Part shown: positions 49,001-56,651 of the stretch, in pieces
Position numbering within the stretch: position 1 is the first letter of the stretch
Layout of the letters: each line of letters starts with the position of its first letter
Assembly (NCBI GenBank): GCA_032207245.1
Contig: CM063507.1
Coordinates: 88,537,667 to 88,601,666 of the forward strand
Direction of reading: 5' to 3'
DNA: 64,000 nucleotides
DNA from: Pardosa pseudoannulata
Lineage: Eukaryota; Arthropoda; Arachnida; Araneae; Lycosidae
The notes under the pieces: model-generated
Seen by the model: the letters and a program-made list of their open reading frames with translations, nothing else
Told to the model about the DNA's origin: nothing
The model's database searches: none
Program-made: the position numbers and the translations under genes

Positions 49001-52000
49001 TATATTTCAATGCTCTATGCATACTTTATGCATAGGGCATTGTAAAAAAAAAATTAAATCTTAACTATTTTGAAATAAAGGAAAAATCTAAAAATTAGGT
49101 GAAGATTCACTATAGTATGTGTTTATATTATAGATATAAACATATTGTTTCCCCTAGGCATTTTCAGGAGGGCACTGTGTCCTGTCCCTTTTTCTTCAGC
49201 TTTCAACATACTGTCTCTTTTTTAAATCCTTCAATGCTCCCTACCCCTTTAACCCCTTTCTGGTATTTCCCGAGTTGAACTCGGGCAGGCAAAACGTATC
49301 ATGTGGGCTCATCCCGAGTGTAACTCGGGCACTGTGAAATTTTACACTGTGCAATCAGTCTTTCCCCAATTATCTCACGTGTGCTTTTTATGGTTTCGAA
49401 TGCTTTTGTTTACTTTTCTGGCTACTAGATAATTTGCTGCTCAAAGAGACACAACACAGGGAAGAAGGTAAGGAGAGAAACAAGATTCTGCTGTCCAGAT
49501 TGTTATGTTGGACTCTGTGCAGTACCGTGTTTTTGATTGTATCACACACAATCAAATTTTGATTAATAATTTCATAATCAGTTATGCAAATGGAAAGGAT
49601 ATAAATAAAATTTAATTCAAGATAAAAGCTAGGTATTCTAAGCTTTATATTTATAGTTAGTGTGAATTAACTCCAAAGTCTAAAGATTTCTGATGCACAG
49701 AAAGCCAACTATACGGGTAAATTACTCATTTATTTAAACTGATTTTTTTACATTAATATTTAGGAAATTTTGTATGCAAATGATGCTATTATGTTTAAAA
49801 AGCTATGTAGGTATGAAAATAAGCATAAAAAATTGACAATGTTTAACCCATAATCCCGAAATAAAATGAACCTGGAAGGGGTTAATGTGCCATATCTCTT
49901 TCTGATTGGCATAAGATGCCACCTTAATATATTATTTATATTTCAATGCTCTATGCATACTTTATGCATAGGGCATTGTTAAAAAAATTAAATCTTGTAA
50001 CTTTTTTGGAATAAAGGAAAAATCTAAAAATTAGGTGAAGATTCACTATGGTATGTGTTTATATTATAGATATACACATAGTGTTTCCCCTAGGCATTTT
50101 CAGCAGGGTACTGTGTCCTGCCCCTTTTTCTTCAGCCTTCAACATACTGTCTCTTTTTTACATCCTTCAATGCTTCCTGCCCCTTTAACCCCTTCCCTGT
50201 TTTTCCTGAGCTGAACTGGGGCAGGCGAAATGTATCATCCTAGAGTGTAGCTCGGGCACTGTGAAATTTCACACTGTGCAATCAGTCTTTCCCGAATTAT
50301 CTCAAATGTGCTTTTTATGGTTTCGAATGCTTTTGTTTACTTTTTCTGGCTACTAGATTATTTGCTGCTTAAAGAGAGACAGCAGAGGGAAGACGGTAAG
50401 GAGAGAGACAAGGTTATACTGTCCAGATTGCGATGTTGGACTCTGTGCAGTATCGTGTTTCCGACTATATCATACACAATTAAATTGATTAATAATTTCA
50501 CAATCGTTTATGTAAAGTGAAAGGATATAAATAAAATTTAATTCAAGATAAAAGCTAGGTATTCTAAGCTTAATATTTATGGTTAGTGTGAATTAACTCC
50601 AAAGTCTAAAGATTTCTGATGCACAGAAAGCTAACTATACGGGTAAAGTACTCATTTATTTAAACTGATTTTTTTACATTAATATTTAGGAAATTTTGTA
50701 TGCAAATGATGCTATTATGTTTAAAAAGCTATGTAGGTATGAAAATAAGCATAAAAAATTGACAATGTTTAACCCATAATCCCGAAATAAAATGAACCTG
50801 GAAGGGGTTAATGTGCCATATCTCTTTCTGATTGGCATGAATTTTGCATGACTTACAAGCCAGTTTTAATTATTTTAAGCTTTAATTATTTGATTTTATT
50901 AAATAGGTATTAAGTAAAAAATAATTCTTAAAAATTTAATACATATTTAATAAAATGAACTTCAAACAATTGCAAAATAATAGTTAAACTTTTTTAAACC
51001 TATAGTAATCGGGAAAATTTAAAAAAAAAATGTTTTCCTTTAAAAAATGACAGTTTTGTTCTGACAGGTACTTTCATACCCAGGAACATCCTGCCTTTTT
51101 TGTTCTGACAGTGTCCTTTTATCCAGGACCACCCTGCCCTGTTTTTGGTCAAGGGGGAAACACTACACACATGCATATATATTCATTTATGCACTGTACC
51201 GAGTCCATTTGACTTTATGGTTCCCCCAGCATATCCCAGTAGTGGTCAGCAGATTGAAAGAACTCAACCACTCCAACAAGTTCCTGCAAAAGTATCTGTT
51301 CAGGAATTCCACTCTTTTCTCAGAAGAAAAATTAAGGGCATTCTAAGGACCAATGTCACTTTTTATAAGGACCTACTTGAAATACACAACATAACAACAT
51401 AAACCTTATTTCCCGAGGAACCTATTTTAATGATTATAAACAAGACAAGGCATGTTCAAGAAATGCCCTATAATATTTCATAAAAATGTATAAAAATTAA
51501 TATAAGGTAAATCTATTTGACAAAAACTAATTTTGAAAAATGTACATCTAAATTTTTTGAGTGATCAAACTTAAAATAAGTTGTGAATAAAATACAATAT
51601 TATAAACAGTAATTTCTGAGGGTTTAAAAATGACATATATATATATATATATATATATATGTTTGTATATATTGTATATATATATGTTTGTATATATTGG
51701 CTGATTATACCTGATGTTGCCTGCAAAAGAAGAAAGTTTTAGACTTTTCTATTACATTCAATCAAAAGAAAATGAAACTTCCATAAGTAACTGAAATATC
51801 TAACCCCCCCCCCCTCCATGCTTCATTTAATTAAAATCTGCTTAACTGTCAGCTATTAGAAAAGGACAGCTGACTTGACACTTTAAATCTTTTCAATATA
51901 TGAAAGATTATTTGTCAAATAAGTTTTCTAGCTCGTGACCATAAAAAATACTAATAAGCTAAAAGTATTTTCATCATTTTTTAAGGATATCAAGGAAAGG

Positions 52001-54060
52001 AATTTTGAATTTCTACAGTGATATACTGACAACCTATATGTATTTGAGGATTTTCTTTACTATTAATACTGCACTTTTAGCTAGAAAATATAAAAGAATG
52101 TTATGAACTTGAAGAAATATTTATTTACTATTTACAAAGAAATTTCCAATGGTGCAAATTCCCATACACAAATAATTTCATTTTGAAATTTCAACAGATT
52201 TCTTTTTTTGTATCAGAAATTTTTTTGCTCAAGTTCTGTATCTCAGCTACTTTTTCTTTTATATCTTTCCATGGAAGAAATTGATTGCATTCCAATTTAT
52301 TTAAAGAGATTAAAGAGATTTTAAAGACCTTTGACACAAATTAAGTAGTTTTAAGGGCCCTTAAAAGTGAAAGCTAAAATTAAGGCGTTCTTAAAGACTT
52401 TTAAGGACCGTGGGAACCCTGCTGTTACACAACAGTTGTCCTGAGCATGTGAACCGTGAATCATTGCAATCAGGAAAAGAGAATTTGGAATAAGACTGGA
52501 TGATCTATTGAAGTGGTACTGGAATTAGTAAGGGTAGCATTAACTTTGTGGGCAGAAAAAAAGCTATGATTGTAGTGGAATAATTTGTGGTTGCTAAATT
52601 GTCTAGTTGGTGACCAGCTGGCCATTTTGTGAGGCGACGAATGTAGACCTGGGGCTCAAAAGTCATTATGTGTGTAATAGTACATTAACATTACTCAAAA
52701 GTGTGTATAGATATAATTTAAGTACATATATGTGTATATGTATCCATGCATATATATGTACATAAGTATATACATGCATGTATATATATAAAAATACATA
52801 TATAAATACACATACACATGCATATATATATACTCATACACATATATATGTATATCAAAATTATTTCACTTTAATCTATCTTTACAAAGCTCCTCTCTCC
52901 CATTACAATTCCTTATAATCTATTTTCCCAGCCACAAAATTTCTTAAAGGAATGTCCTCGACTTAAAATTCTTCCAACCCATTTCCCAAAGCATTCTATG
53001 CAATAGATGCCAATTTTCTGTCCACTCACTGCATTTCCCAGCTGCCACCGACAAATGGCTCCATTTTCCCCCTAATTTAACAGTTAAATATCCTGACTAA
53101 GTTTCGGTTTTTCTGGGAAATATTTCGTCTTTGGGTCGCTATGGGGTAAAACTCTGTTCCAGCATGTGTTTTTGTGTATCTCTTGTCTGCTGTTGACAAG
53201 GGAAGATGTCTTTTTCTAGAAGCTCTTAATTAAAATCTCAATTAGACTTGGACTTGTGCGCTGTTCTCTTTAATGTGATCTGACAGCATCTTACTGCTAG
53301 CTGATTAAGCTTCTCCTTGTCCAGTAGCCCAGGCAAGTAAAAACAATAGAGGGCTACATAATTATTGTGACTGACAATTACTTTGCTGGATTACATATAC
53401 ATATATATATATATACATATACGTACACACACATATATATATATATTAATATACATTTATACATACATGTATACACAATATTAATATACATATGTATACA
53501 TACATAAATGTACGCACACACGCATACATATATTAATATACATATATATTATATGTATATACACAGATATGGTGTGTGTATGTATGCATATCAAATGTTT
53601 ACAATAAAAAAAATTATTCAAAGTACTTTATTTTTTTTTATCAAACCCTTCTATTATGTTGTTGAAAAATTATTCATAAAGTGGAGCCATGCTAATTATT
53701 AATAGCTTTGAAAATTTCCTTTTTGTATAAATCTGATAGTGCAAAAATAAATGCGCTTTAATCTCATACAAATACCAGCTATAGGTTAAGAAACTACACT
53801 TTCCAGATAGCCCTTAAGTAGTTGATGTGTATAAATGTTACCAAATAAATTAACTGGAAATATTCCATGAGTACATTCTTAACGTTATCTTACTGAGGGC
53901 GTTCAATTTTATACACGGGGCACACTGATAAGTCTCGAATTAATGAATTAATTAAAACTAACCGGTAAATTATGTAAATGCGAAATTCTGTTATGCAGTT
54001 GTATTATATTAGGCGTAATTAAAAACAACATAACAGAAAAATTTACCCTGTGTTAATCAT
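30033..54060 (-). CDS. HSDL2: hydroxysteroid dehydrogenase-like protein 2, complete 8-exon gene
   Basis: This is a peroxisomal short-chain dehydrogenase/reductase fused to a sterol-carrier-protein-2 domain. It is linked in animals to lipid metabolism, with its physiological substrate unsettled. Exons (high to low): 54060-54047, 48902-48739, 46402-46189, 45978-45875, 44015-43914, 42075-41887, 35113-34895, 30277-30033. Total 1251 nt, 416 residues, all phases consistent; human HSDL2 is about 418. Visible: cofactor site TGASRGIG (15-22), NNAS (99-102), Ser151, Tyr167-x3-Lys171, Ser-rich linker near 290 (SASASSSS), SCP2 domain about 310-413 with SGKLKLKGDM, and C-terminal SKL, the canonical PTS1 signal. 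The start is the ATG of MINTGKLAGKT, matching the family N-terminus. Introns are rich in transposons. I am very sure of the identity. Confidence 0.97.
30381..31214. mobile_element. Degenerate hAT-like element
   Basis: The right end, on the minus strand, reads CAGTGGTCGGCGAATTGCAG with GCTC-rich sequence after it, the familiar end of a hAT group. The left end reads CCAAGGTCGGTAAACTTATT, a decayed match. A long A-run lies at about 30430-30447. No transposase recognised and no clean 8-bp duplication. Located in HSDL2 intron 7. Confidence 0.55.
31286..31569 (-). pseudogene. LINE ORF2 C-terminal fragment (copy 1)
   Basis: The minus strand reads LLKLSRKELRVTIVALSG, then after a one-base frameshift ITDSPVCRGCHIAEESSSHI and LCECHYYCAKRFEFLGYHFI to a stop. 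The CxxC...HxxxC cysteine-histidine cluster after the RNase H region is typical of R1/I-like non-LTR retrotransposons. It is adjacent to a second, shorter copy in the same orientation. Confidence 0.78.
31588..31740 (-). pseudogene. LINE ORF2 C-terminal fragment (copy 2)
   Basis: Tandem partner of the previous fragment: MAEESSSHILCECDYYCAKR and FEFLGYHFIEPWE. The first Cys of the cluster is changed. About 85-90 percent identical to copy 1 by eye, about 240 bases away, so a local duplication is likely. Confidence 0.75.
31776..32445. mobile_element. piggyBac-like element, family C
   Basis: The left end is TTAACACTACATTTACGGA and the right end, other strand, CTAACACTAGATTTACGGA (TTAA mutated to TTAG). 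A (TA)n run lies at about 31831-31848. A short frame (32064-32267) shows no known domain. A partial copy lies at 15905-16113. Confidence 0.75.
32446..32981. other. HSDL2 intron 7 sequence, nothing recognised
   Basis: AT-rich without repeat ends. Confidence 0.5.
32982..33609. mobile_element. piggyBac-like element, family D
   Basis: TTAA at 32982-32985 and 33606-33609 with TIRs TTAACCAGTTGACTGCA and (other strand) TTAAGGAGTTAACTGCA. A second decayed repeat (ATGCAATGTGCATAC / GTGTATACATTGC) lies just inside each end. No transposase. Confidence 0.72.
33669..34847 (+). mobile_element. 5-bp-TSD TIR family, full-length copy
   Basis: 1179 bp from CAGGGTTCCCACTC to CATGGGAACCCTG. AAGGAC-type subterminal repeats occur at both ends. 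The (TA)n run at about 34014-34054 is at the family's usual place. Flanks ATGAT and ATGTA are a poor 5-bp match, so this may be an old copy. No coding capacity. It ends only 47 bases before HSDL2 exon 7 begins. Confidence 0.88.
34895..35113 (-). CDS. HSDL2 exon 7: linker and start of SCP2 domain
   Basis: Starts HPLAPDFFLPEEVLKTFADY, continues through a Ser/Ala-rich linker (SASASSSSTEG) and enters the SCP2 domain with VFNKIKSVLNEELVKKTSGM. A trinucleotide-like stretch (GATGATGATGCTGATGCTG on the plus strand) encodes the linker and may vary in length between individuals. Confidence 0.95.
35161..36895 (+). mobile_element. Mariner element, degenerate, with insertion
   Basis: TIRs start CAAAGTCCGGCTAATAATTT and, other strand, CAAGGTCCGGCTATTAATTT, each next to TA. 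The plus strand encodes a broken transposase: FKLGKIAAETYKMLKQVYGK, then after about 420 extra bases FEWFKCFPDGCKSVEDDPHT, HDNAHPHTKLPV and YSPDLAPADFSLFPK. HDN and PAD Asp residues are 34 residues apart (D34D mariner). Stops and frameshifts make it dead. The extra bases (about 35461-35882) lie between near-identical octamers GCCACTGA and GCCAGTGA, suggesting an 8-bp target duplication. In HSDL2 intron 6. Confidence 0.92.
37154..37859 (+). mobile_element. hAT element, 'TTTAAATC' family, copy 1
   Basis: Left end CAGGGTTGGCATGATTTAAA, right end (other strand) CAGGGTTGGAAAAAATCATG. The inside holds a decayed transposase C-terminus: ELEIQFVYPITTAVASSAGA, SQFSSFGIIRSSL, then a stop. No clear target duplication. 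Sister copies at 46574 and 56652. Confidence 0.82.
37860..38568. other. HSDL2 intron 6 sequence, nothing recognised
   Basis: AT-rich; a short GA/GT run at about 38080-38098. Confidence 0.5.
39168..39677 (+). mobile_element. piggyBac-like family A, truncated by duplication junction
   Basis: Starts TTAACACTTTGCATG. Collinear with 13803-14423 and 40190-40829, but it stops at the tandem-duplication breakpoint and lacks the right TIR. Confidence 0.82.
40190..40829 (+). mobile_element. piggyBac-like family A, full copy
   Basis: TTAA at both ends, TIRs TTAACACTTTGAGTGC and (other strand) TTAACACTTGGCATGC. Same internal landmarks as the copy at 13803-14423 (CACAAGTTA, CGTGTTTTGTCCATTG, AAAATGAGCC). 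Confidence 0.85.
40830..41886. other. HSDL2 intron 6 sequence, nothing recognised
   Basis: AT-rich non-coding. Confidence 0.5.
41887..42075 (-). CDS. HSDL2 exon 6: end of SDR domain
   Basis: Encodes IATAAMEMLGGKDSTKNCRK, then PDIMADAAYAIFLGRSTGNF and YIDELLLKDQG to YAVDP. It matches the HSDL2-specific extension after the Rossmann core. Donor GTAAGT. Confidence 0.96.
42453..43508 (+). mobile_element. 5-bp-TSD TIR family, full-length copy
   Basis: From CAGGGTTCTCACTC to CCGTGGGGACCTTG. The flanks TAGTA (42448-42452) and TAGTA (43509-43513) match exactly, a 5-bp target duplication. The internal TA/TG run is short here (about 42799-42820). In HSDL2 intron 5. Confidence 0.87.
43914..44015 (-). 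CDS. HSDL2 exon 5: YxxxK active site
   Basis: Encodes AYTMAKYGMSMCVLGMAEEL to AVNALWPKT. Tyr167 and Lys171 form the SDR catalytic pair. The acceptor is TTTTCAG and the donor GTATGC. Confidence 0.97.
44369..45632 (-). repeat. Old SINE relic split by a hAT element
   Basis: The left piece (TTGCTACACAAAGGTGAATGAG) and the right piece (CCTACTGCTTAAAGACAATT, then GAACAGTTACAAACAT) are the two halves of a minus-strand SINE body, each diverged. The 1.2-kb hAT at 44398-45584 separates them. The head and tail of the SINE are no longer clear. Confidence 0.7.
44398..45584 (+). mobile_element. hAT element with dimerisation-domain remnant, nested in a SINE
   Basis: TIRs CAGGGACGGACTAAGGC and (other strand) CAGGGGTGGACTAAGGC. 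8-bp flanks GACTAGAA and GATTGGAA agree at 6 of 8. About 45085-45240 encodes IATFPHLNIILRIYGTLPIS followed by NASGQRPFLVMARIKKVLRS, which fits the hAT C-terminal dimerisation block (LP-S-AS-ER-FS--K-IK--LRS) with key residues changed. The N-terminal half is deleted. In HSDL2 intron 4. Confidence 0.87.
45875..45978 (-). CDS. HSDL2 exon 4: catalytic Ser region
   Basis: Encodes SKYCIPHLKNSSNAHILNIS through PPLLMESRWFKSHV. Ser151 in LNISPP is the expected active-site Ser. Donor GTAAGT. Confidence 0.96.
46189..46402 (-). CDS. HSDL2 exon 3: NNAS motif
   Basis: Runs from EKAGGKCLPCVVDIRSEEDV to NGVNARGTFL. It contains FGGIDILVNNASAISLTS, with the NNAS motif at 99-102. The acceptor is TTTTTCAG and the donor GTAAGA. 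Confidence 0.97.
46574..47376 (+). mobile_element. hAT element, 'TTTAAATC' family, copy 2
   Basis: Starts CAGGGTTGGCATGATTTAAA and ends in TTCCAACCTTA. The 8-bp target duplication AATGCAAG is exact (46566-46573 and 47377-47384). It encodes the last 67 residues of a hAT transposase at 46814-47017 (ELEIQFVYPITTAVASSAGM, RQFSSFGIVRSSLRNPLG, then KASKRVFLLKQLN). The rest of the transposase is deleted, so it is non-autonomous. In HSDL2 intron 2. Confidence 0.9.
47558..48574 (+). mobile_element. 5-bp-TSD TIR family, 5'-truncated copy
   Basis: Lacks the CAGGGTTCCC left end and joins the family consensus at TTGAAATACAC. It retains the TA run at about 47830-47840, the TTCTCTGGGAAAGAAG block, the AAGGAC-type repeats and the right end CCATGGGATCCCTG. 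Confidence 0.8.
48739..48902 (-). CDS. HSDL2 exon 2: Rossmann cofactor loop
   Basis: Encodes KLAGKTLFVTGASRGIGKAI through ANVVIAAKTAEPHPKLPG to AAEE. T15-G16-x3-G20-x-G22 is the NAD(P)-binding loop. The acceptor is TTCTGCAG and the donor GTATGG. Confidence 0.96.
49249..49885. mobile_element. piggyBac-like element, family E, copy 1
   Basis: TTAA at 49249 and 49882. TIRs TTAACCCCTTTCTGGT and (other strand) TTAACCCCTTCCAGGT. Just inside the left end two GAACTCGGGC/GTAACTCGGGC motifs flank a short spacer. No transposase. Confidence 0.82.
50185..50811. mobile_element. piggyBac-like element, family E, copy 2
   Basis: Tandem-duplicate partner of the previous element, TTAA at 50185 and 50808. The left TIR is TTAACCCCTTCCCTGT. 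Because it sits at the same place in the second duplication unit, it came from duplication and not from a second transposition. Confidence 0.82.
51301..52421 (+). mobile_element. 5-bp-TSD TIR family, full-length copy
   Basis: From CAGGAATTCCACTC to CCGTGGGAACCCTG with an exact 5-bp duplication CTGTT (51296-51300 and 52422-52426). TA runs at about 51634-51660. About 1.12 kb, no coding sequence. In HSDL2 intron 1. Confidence 0.9.
52680..52860. repeat. Compound TA/TACA microsatellite
   Basis: A long stretch of TATA, TACA, TGTA and CATA units of mixed order. In HSDL2 intron 1. Confidence 0.9.
52861..53389. other. HSDL2 intron 1 sequence, nothing recognised
   Basis: Less AT-rich than its surroundings; no domain or repeat end found. 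Confidence 0.45.
53390..53600. repeat. Compound TA/TACA microsatellite
   Basis: Second such tract with ACACAC and TATATA runs. Short open frames in it are composition artefacts. Confidence 0.9.
54047..54060 (-). CDS. HSDL2 exon 1 (14-nt coding exon)
   Basis: Encodes MINT plus two bases of Gly, then donor GTAAAT. Joined to exon 2 it gives MINTGKLAGKTLFVTGASRG, which fits the N-terminus of the family. It is too short to be found by frame length and rests on protein similarity and phase. RNA evidence would settle it. Confidence 0.82.
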
Positions 54061-54486
54061 TTTGAGGAACGGACAAATATCCTGCAGGCACTGACACTTC
54101 CTGGTAATCTAACTCATCACAGAAATTTGAGATACCGTAAACAGATATCAAACGAAGATGTTGCCAACTATAAGAAGTTTGTGATAAATTGAATGAAAAA
54201 TACAAGGAAGAGCGATTGCGCGAAACGCCTCGCAGCAGGTCACAATGTCGTCTACTATACTGGATCGTTGTCGGGCAAAAAGCGTATTTCATTCTCATTC
54301 GTTTGATGTCTCCGATAATATTTCTGTCAAATCATTTCGCTTGTACAAGCATTATGTGCTGTATATCTGCTCAAAATAAAAGAATTTCATGCTATCTTCA
54401 TGGATGCTTTAGATGTTTAGGAATCTAAATTTCTATTTTATTATATTGACTGCTGAATGAAGAGTAATATTAAAGTATGATTTAAC
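54061..54486. other. HSDL2 5' flank
   Basis: Contains the presumed 5' UTR and promoter of HSDL2. I could not pick a defined promoter motif. Confidence 0.4.
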
Positions 54487-55631
54487 CAGTGGCATGCGGT
54501 CCATATGTGCAAGGTGTGCACTGCACACCCTGGCAAAATTATGAGGGACAATAATTTTCTGCACCTACGTCTACCTATCTTTATATGGTATATAATAAAT
54601 ATTATTTATAATATATTCAAATATTACGTTGATTTGCTTGCTTGTATTCTCGCTGTGCGTGCGGTACTAGGTGCTGCACCACGTAGCGAGTTCAAAAGCA
54701 AACGGACATAAGAAATTTTTATTGTGTACGCACTGCGCACTAATAGAAAATCACGCTTTATATGTATGGGCTACTGGAGATGAACAGCATACTATGGCAC
54801 TGAGGCAAGTGCGGCTATTTTTCCTGCACTTGGCATTCAGAATCATCCGAAGGTGCGGTTTATTAAGTGTTGTATTAGAGCGGGGACTTACGTGCTGAAG
54901 CGATTTTGGTTTTTTAACTGATTAACTGGTCATACGATTTTTCAGACGGTTCATGTTTAAATTTATATATCGTAAGATTTTGTTTTCGTGGAAATATAAA
55001 AGAAATATTTCATCAATATAAAGGGAAATGTTTTAGTGTGGTAAAGTAATTTCGGTGATGTATTCTATTTATTGAAATAATTAGATGAAAAACAATTTTG
55101 TTTTGTTAGACAAAAAAGAAACAAATTCTAACAGAACAGTCCCAATTTTACCATTCATTGTGTTTTACAGACAGTATATAAGTTATATCTGTAACACCAT
55201 ATCTCTGGTTTTGTTTTTAAAAATTGTCGAGATGTTTTTCGCAGAATATATGATTTCCAAATGTTAAAAACAATTAATAAATATAATTTAATCCACTGAC
55301 CGAACGAGAAACAGTTCGTTCTATTGCGCCAGCGTGCAGCGAAATCTTCTGCACGTGGACTGGACTTTCGGTTTGACGGCACCAATGAGCATCCTGATGA
55401 GGCACCGCCGCTGCGGGCGCCGTGTGGGGCTACGTTTGCTGAAAATATAAGTTTTTCTTGGAAATATAAGTTTTTCGTTATTTTATTAGTAATACGGATA
55501 GACATATGGATTTTGTGTACAAATGAATAATAAACGTTAAAGAAGTGTTTAATGTACATTTTTATGGTTTTATTATTGTTGTTGTTGTTGCTCTCTGCAC
55601 ACCCTGCATGAACACCTACCGCACGCCAGTG
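54487..55631. mobile_element. hAT-like element
   Basis: The left end is CAGTGGCATGCGGT and the right end, other strand, CACTGGCGTGCGGT. Both ends also share GGTGTGC..CACCCTG-type sequence just inside (GTGTGCACTGCACACCCTG on the left; GCACACCCTGCATG on the right). Flanks GATTTAAC and GATTTTTA match in the first five bases. No transposase domain recognised. About 1.15 kb. Confidence 0.75.
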
Positions 55632-55956
55632 GATTTTTAAGTCGTTTTAACTTTCTGTTTTTTTTATTTATTCAATCCTATAAACTGTCTATTCGAAACC
55701 AAAGAAAGGATGATTTGATTTGAACTGACCATTTAGGCTTTAATCATTAATATTTAGTGGCAGTATAAGATAAATTTTGATGGGAAAACTGTATTATTTC
55801 CCATTTTTATAAGTACAATTCTTTTTTAATGAGGCAATATTGTAGATATTGAAATGGCCTTTGACTTGTTTTGGCCTTCTACCTTAGTGGACTAACGTCA
55901 CACCAACGTATTACGGGCGTAGTTTATTCATTACTTTGTATACATACATATATATA
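55632..55956. other. Intergenic sequence, nothing recognised
   Basis: AT-rich between two transposons. Confidence 0.5.
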
Positions 55957-56171
55957 CAGGGTGTTTCAAAAATGACCTGTATATTTGAAAAATCAATAAA
56001 AACTAAACGGACAGTGATAGAAATTCACAGTTTATCACAATAGGCTTGAGACAATAGTCAATTTTCAGGCAGACAAACTTTCAAAATGAGTTACAATATT
56101 CCACAACAGATGGCGTTGCAGTCTGGTAAAATCAAAACTACGATATTATTCTGTGGGGACTCTTAAAAGAT
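55957..56171 (+). mobile_element. 5' end of a DNA transposon cut by the assembly gap
   Basis: Starts CAGGGTGTTTCAAAAATGAC next to TA. The CAGGGTGTTTCAAAAA start is shared by many arthropod TA-target transposons. The remainder is lost in the run of N, so the superfamily cannot be fixed. Confidence 0.5.
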
Positions 56172-56271
56172 NNNNNNNNNNNNNNNNNNNNNNNNNNNNN
56201 NNNNNNNNNNNNNNNNNNNNNNNNNNNNNNNNNNNNNNNNNNNNNNNNNNNNNNNNNNNNNNNNNNNNNNN
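56172..56271. other. Assembly gap (100 N)
   Basis: Exactly 100 N, the usual placeholder for a gap of unknown length. Any reading frame that crosses it is meaningless. It sits where two repeat families meet. Confidence 1.
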
Positions 56272-56376
56272 CAATAAGAGTTTGAAAAAAATCTTGATTA
56301 AAAAGAAATCAGATTTATTTGATTTAAATCAGATTTCTTTGATTTTTTTCTGAATACTAATTTTAATTGTTTTTGT
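56272..56376 (-). repeat. Fragment of the 'TTTAAATC' hAT family
   Basis: Begins right after the gap with a decayed end (CAATAAGAGTTTGAAAAAAA) and the ATTTGATTTAAATCAGATTT block, minus orientation. The rest of the copy is not present. Confidence 0.7.
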
Positions 56377-56651
56377 TTTTTGCACTATACATAGACTAGT
56401 TTGAATGTTGTGTATTTATACGTAAGCACTCATTATAGAGGGTTTTATTAATTCTTATTTATTTGTATAGTTTACAACAGTTTAAAATTAATAGTATGGT
56501 TAGGCATTTATAACATATTTTCTGTTGTATTTCAATGCTTATTTATAGATACTTTTACTTTATTTTTATTTGAAGCGGTATTTAAATATATAACTGTTTA
56601 TTAAAAAATAATTCAACACAAGTTTTACCAAATTCACTACTTTCTTTCAAT
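56377..56651. repeat. Left arm of a long inverted repeat
   Basis: About 270 bases that pair with the reverse complement of 58160-58436 at roughly 80 percent. Shared blocks: GTATTTATAC, TTTTATTAATTC, CAGTTTAAAATTAATAGTAT, TTTATTTTTATTTGAAGC, ACTGTTTATTAAAA and TTCACTACTTTC. The 1.5-kb spacer is a hAT copy. Confidence 0.82.

Larger units (their letters stand above)
48976..50838 (+). repeat. Tandem duplication of about 930 bp
   Basis: 48976-49911 and 49912-50838 are direct copies at high identity (over 90 percent by eye), beginning TAAGATGCCACCTTAATATA. Each contains a palindromic motif (CTATGCATACTTTATGCATAG split by three bases) and one TTAA-flanked element. In HSDL2 intron 1. Confidence 0.93.

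Noticed and set aside
52680..53600. CRISPR-like spaced repeats
   Set aside because: The repeats are dinucleotide/tetranucleotide microsatellites in an animal genome; no regular repeat-spacer structure.
54053..54298. Minus-strand open frame overlapping HSDL2 exon 1
   Set aside because: Different frame from the MINTG start and ends at a stop inside that exon; no domain.
56153..56353. Open frame across the run of N
   Set aside because: N positions were read as unknown codons; the frame has no meaning across the gap.
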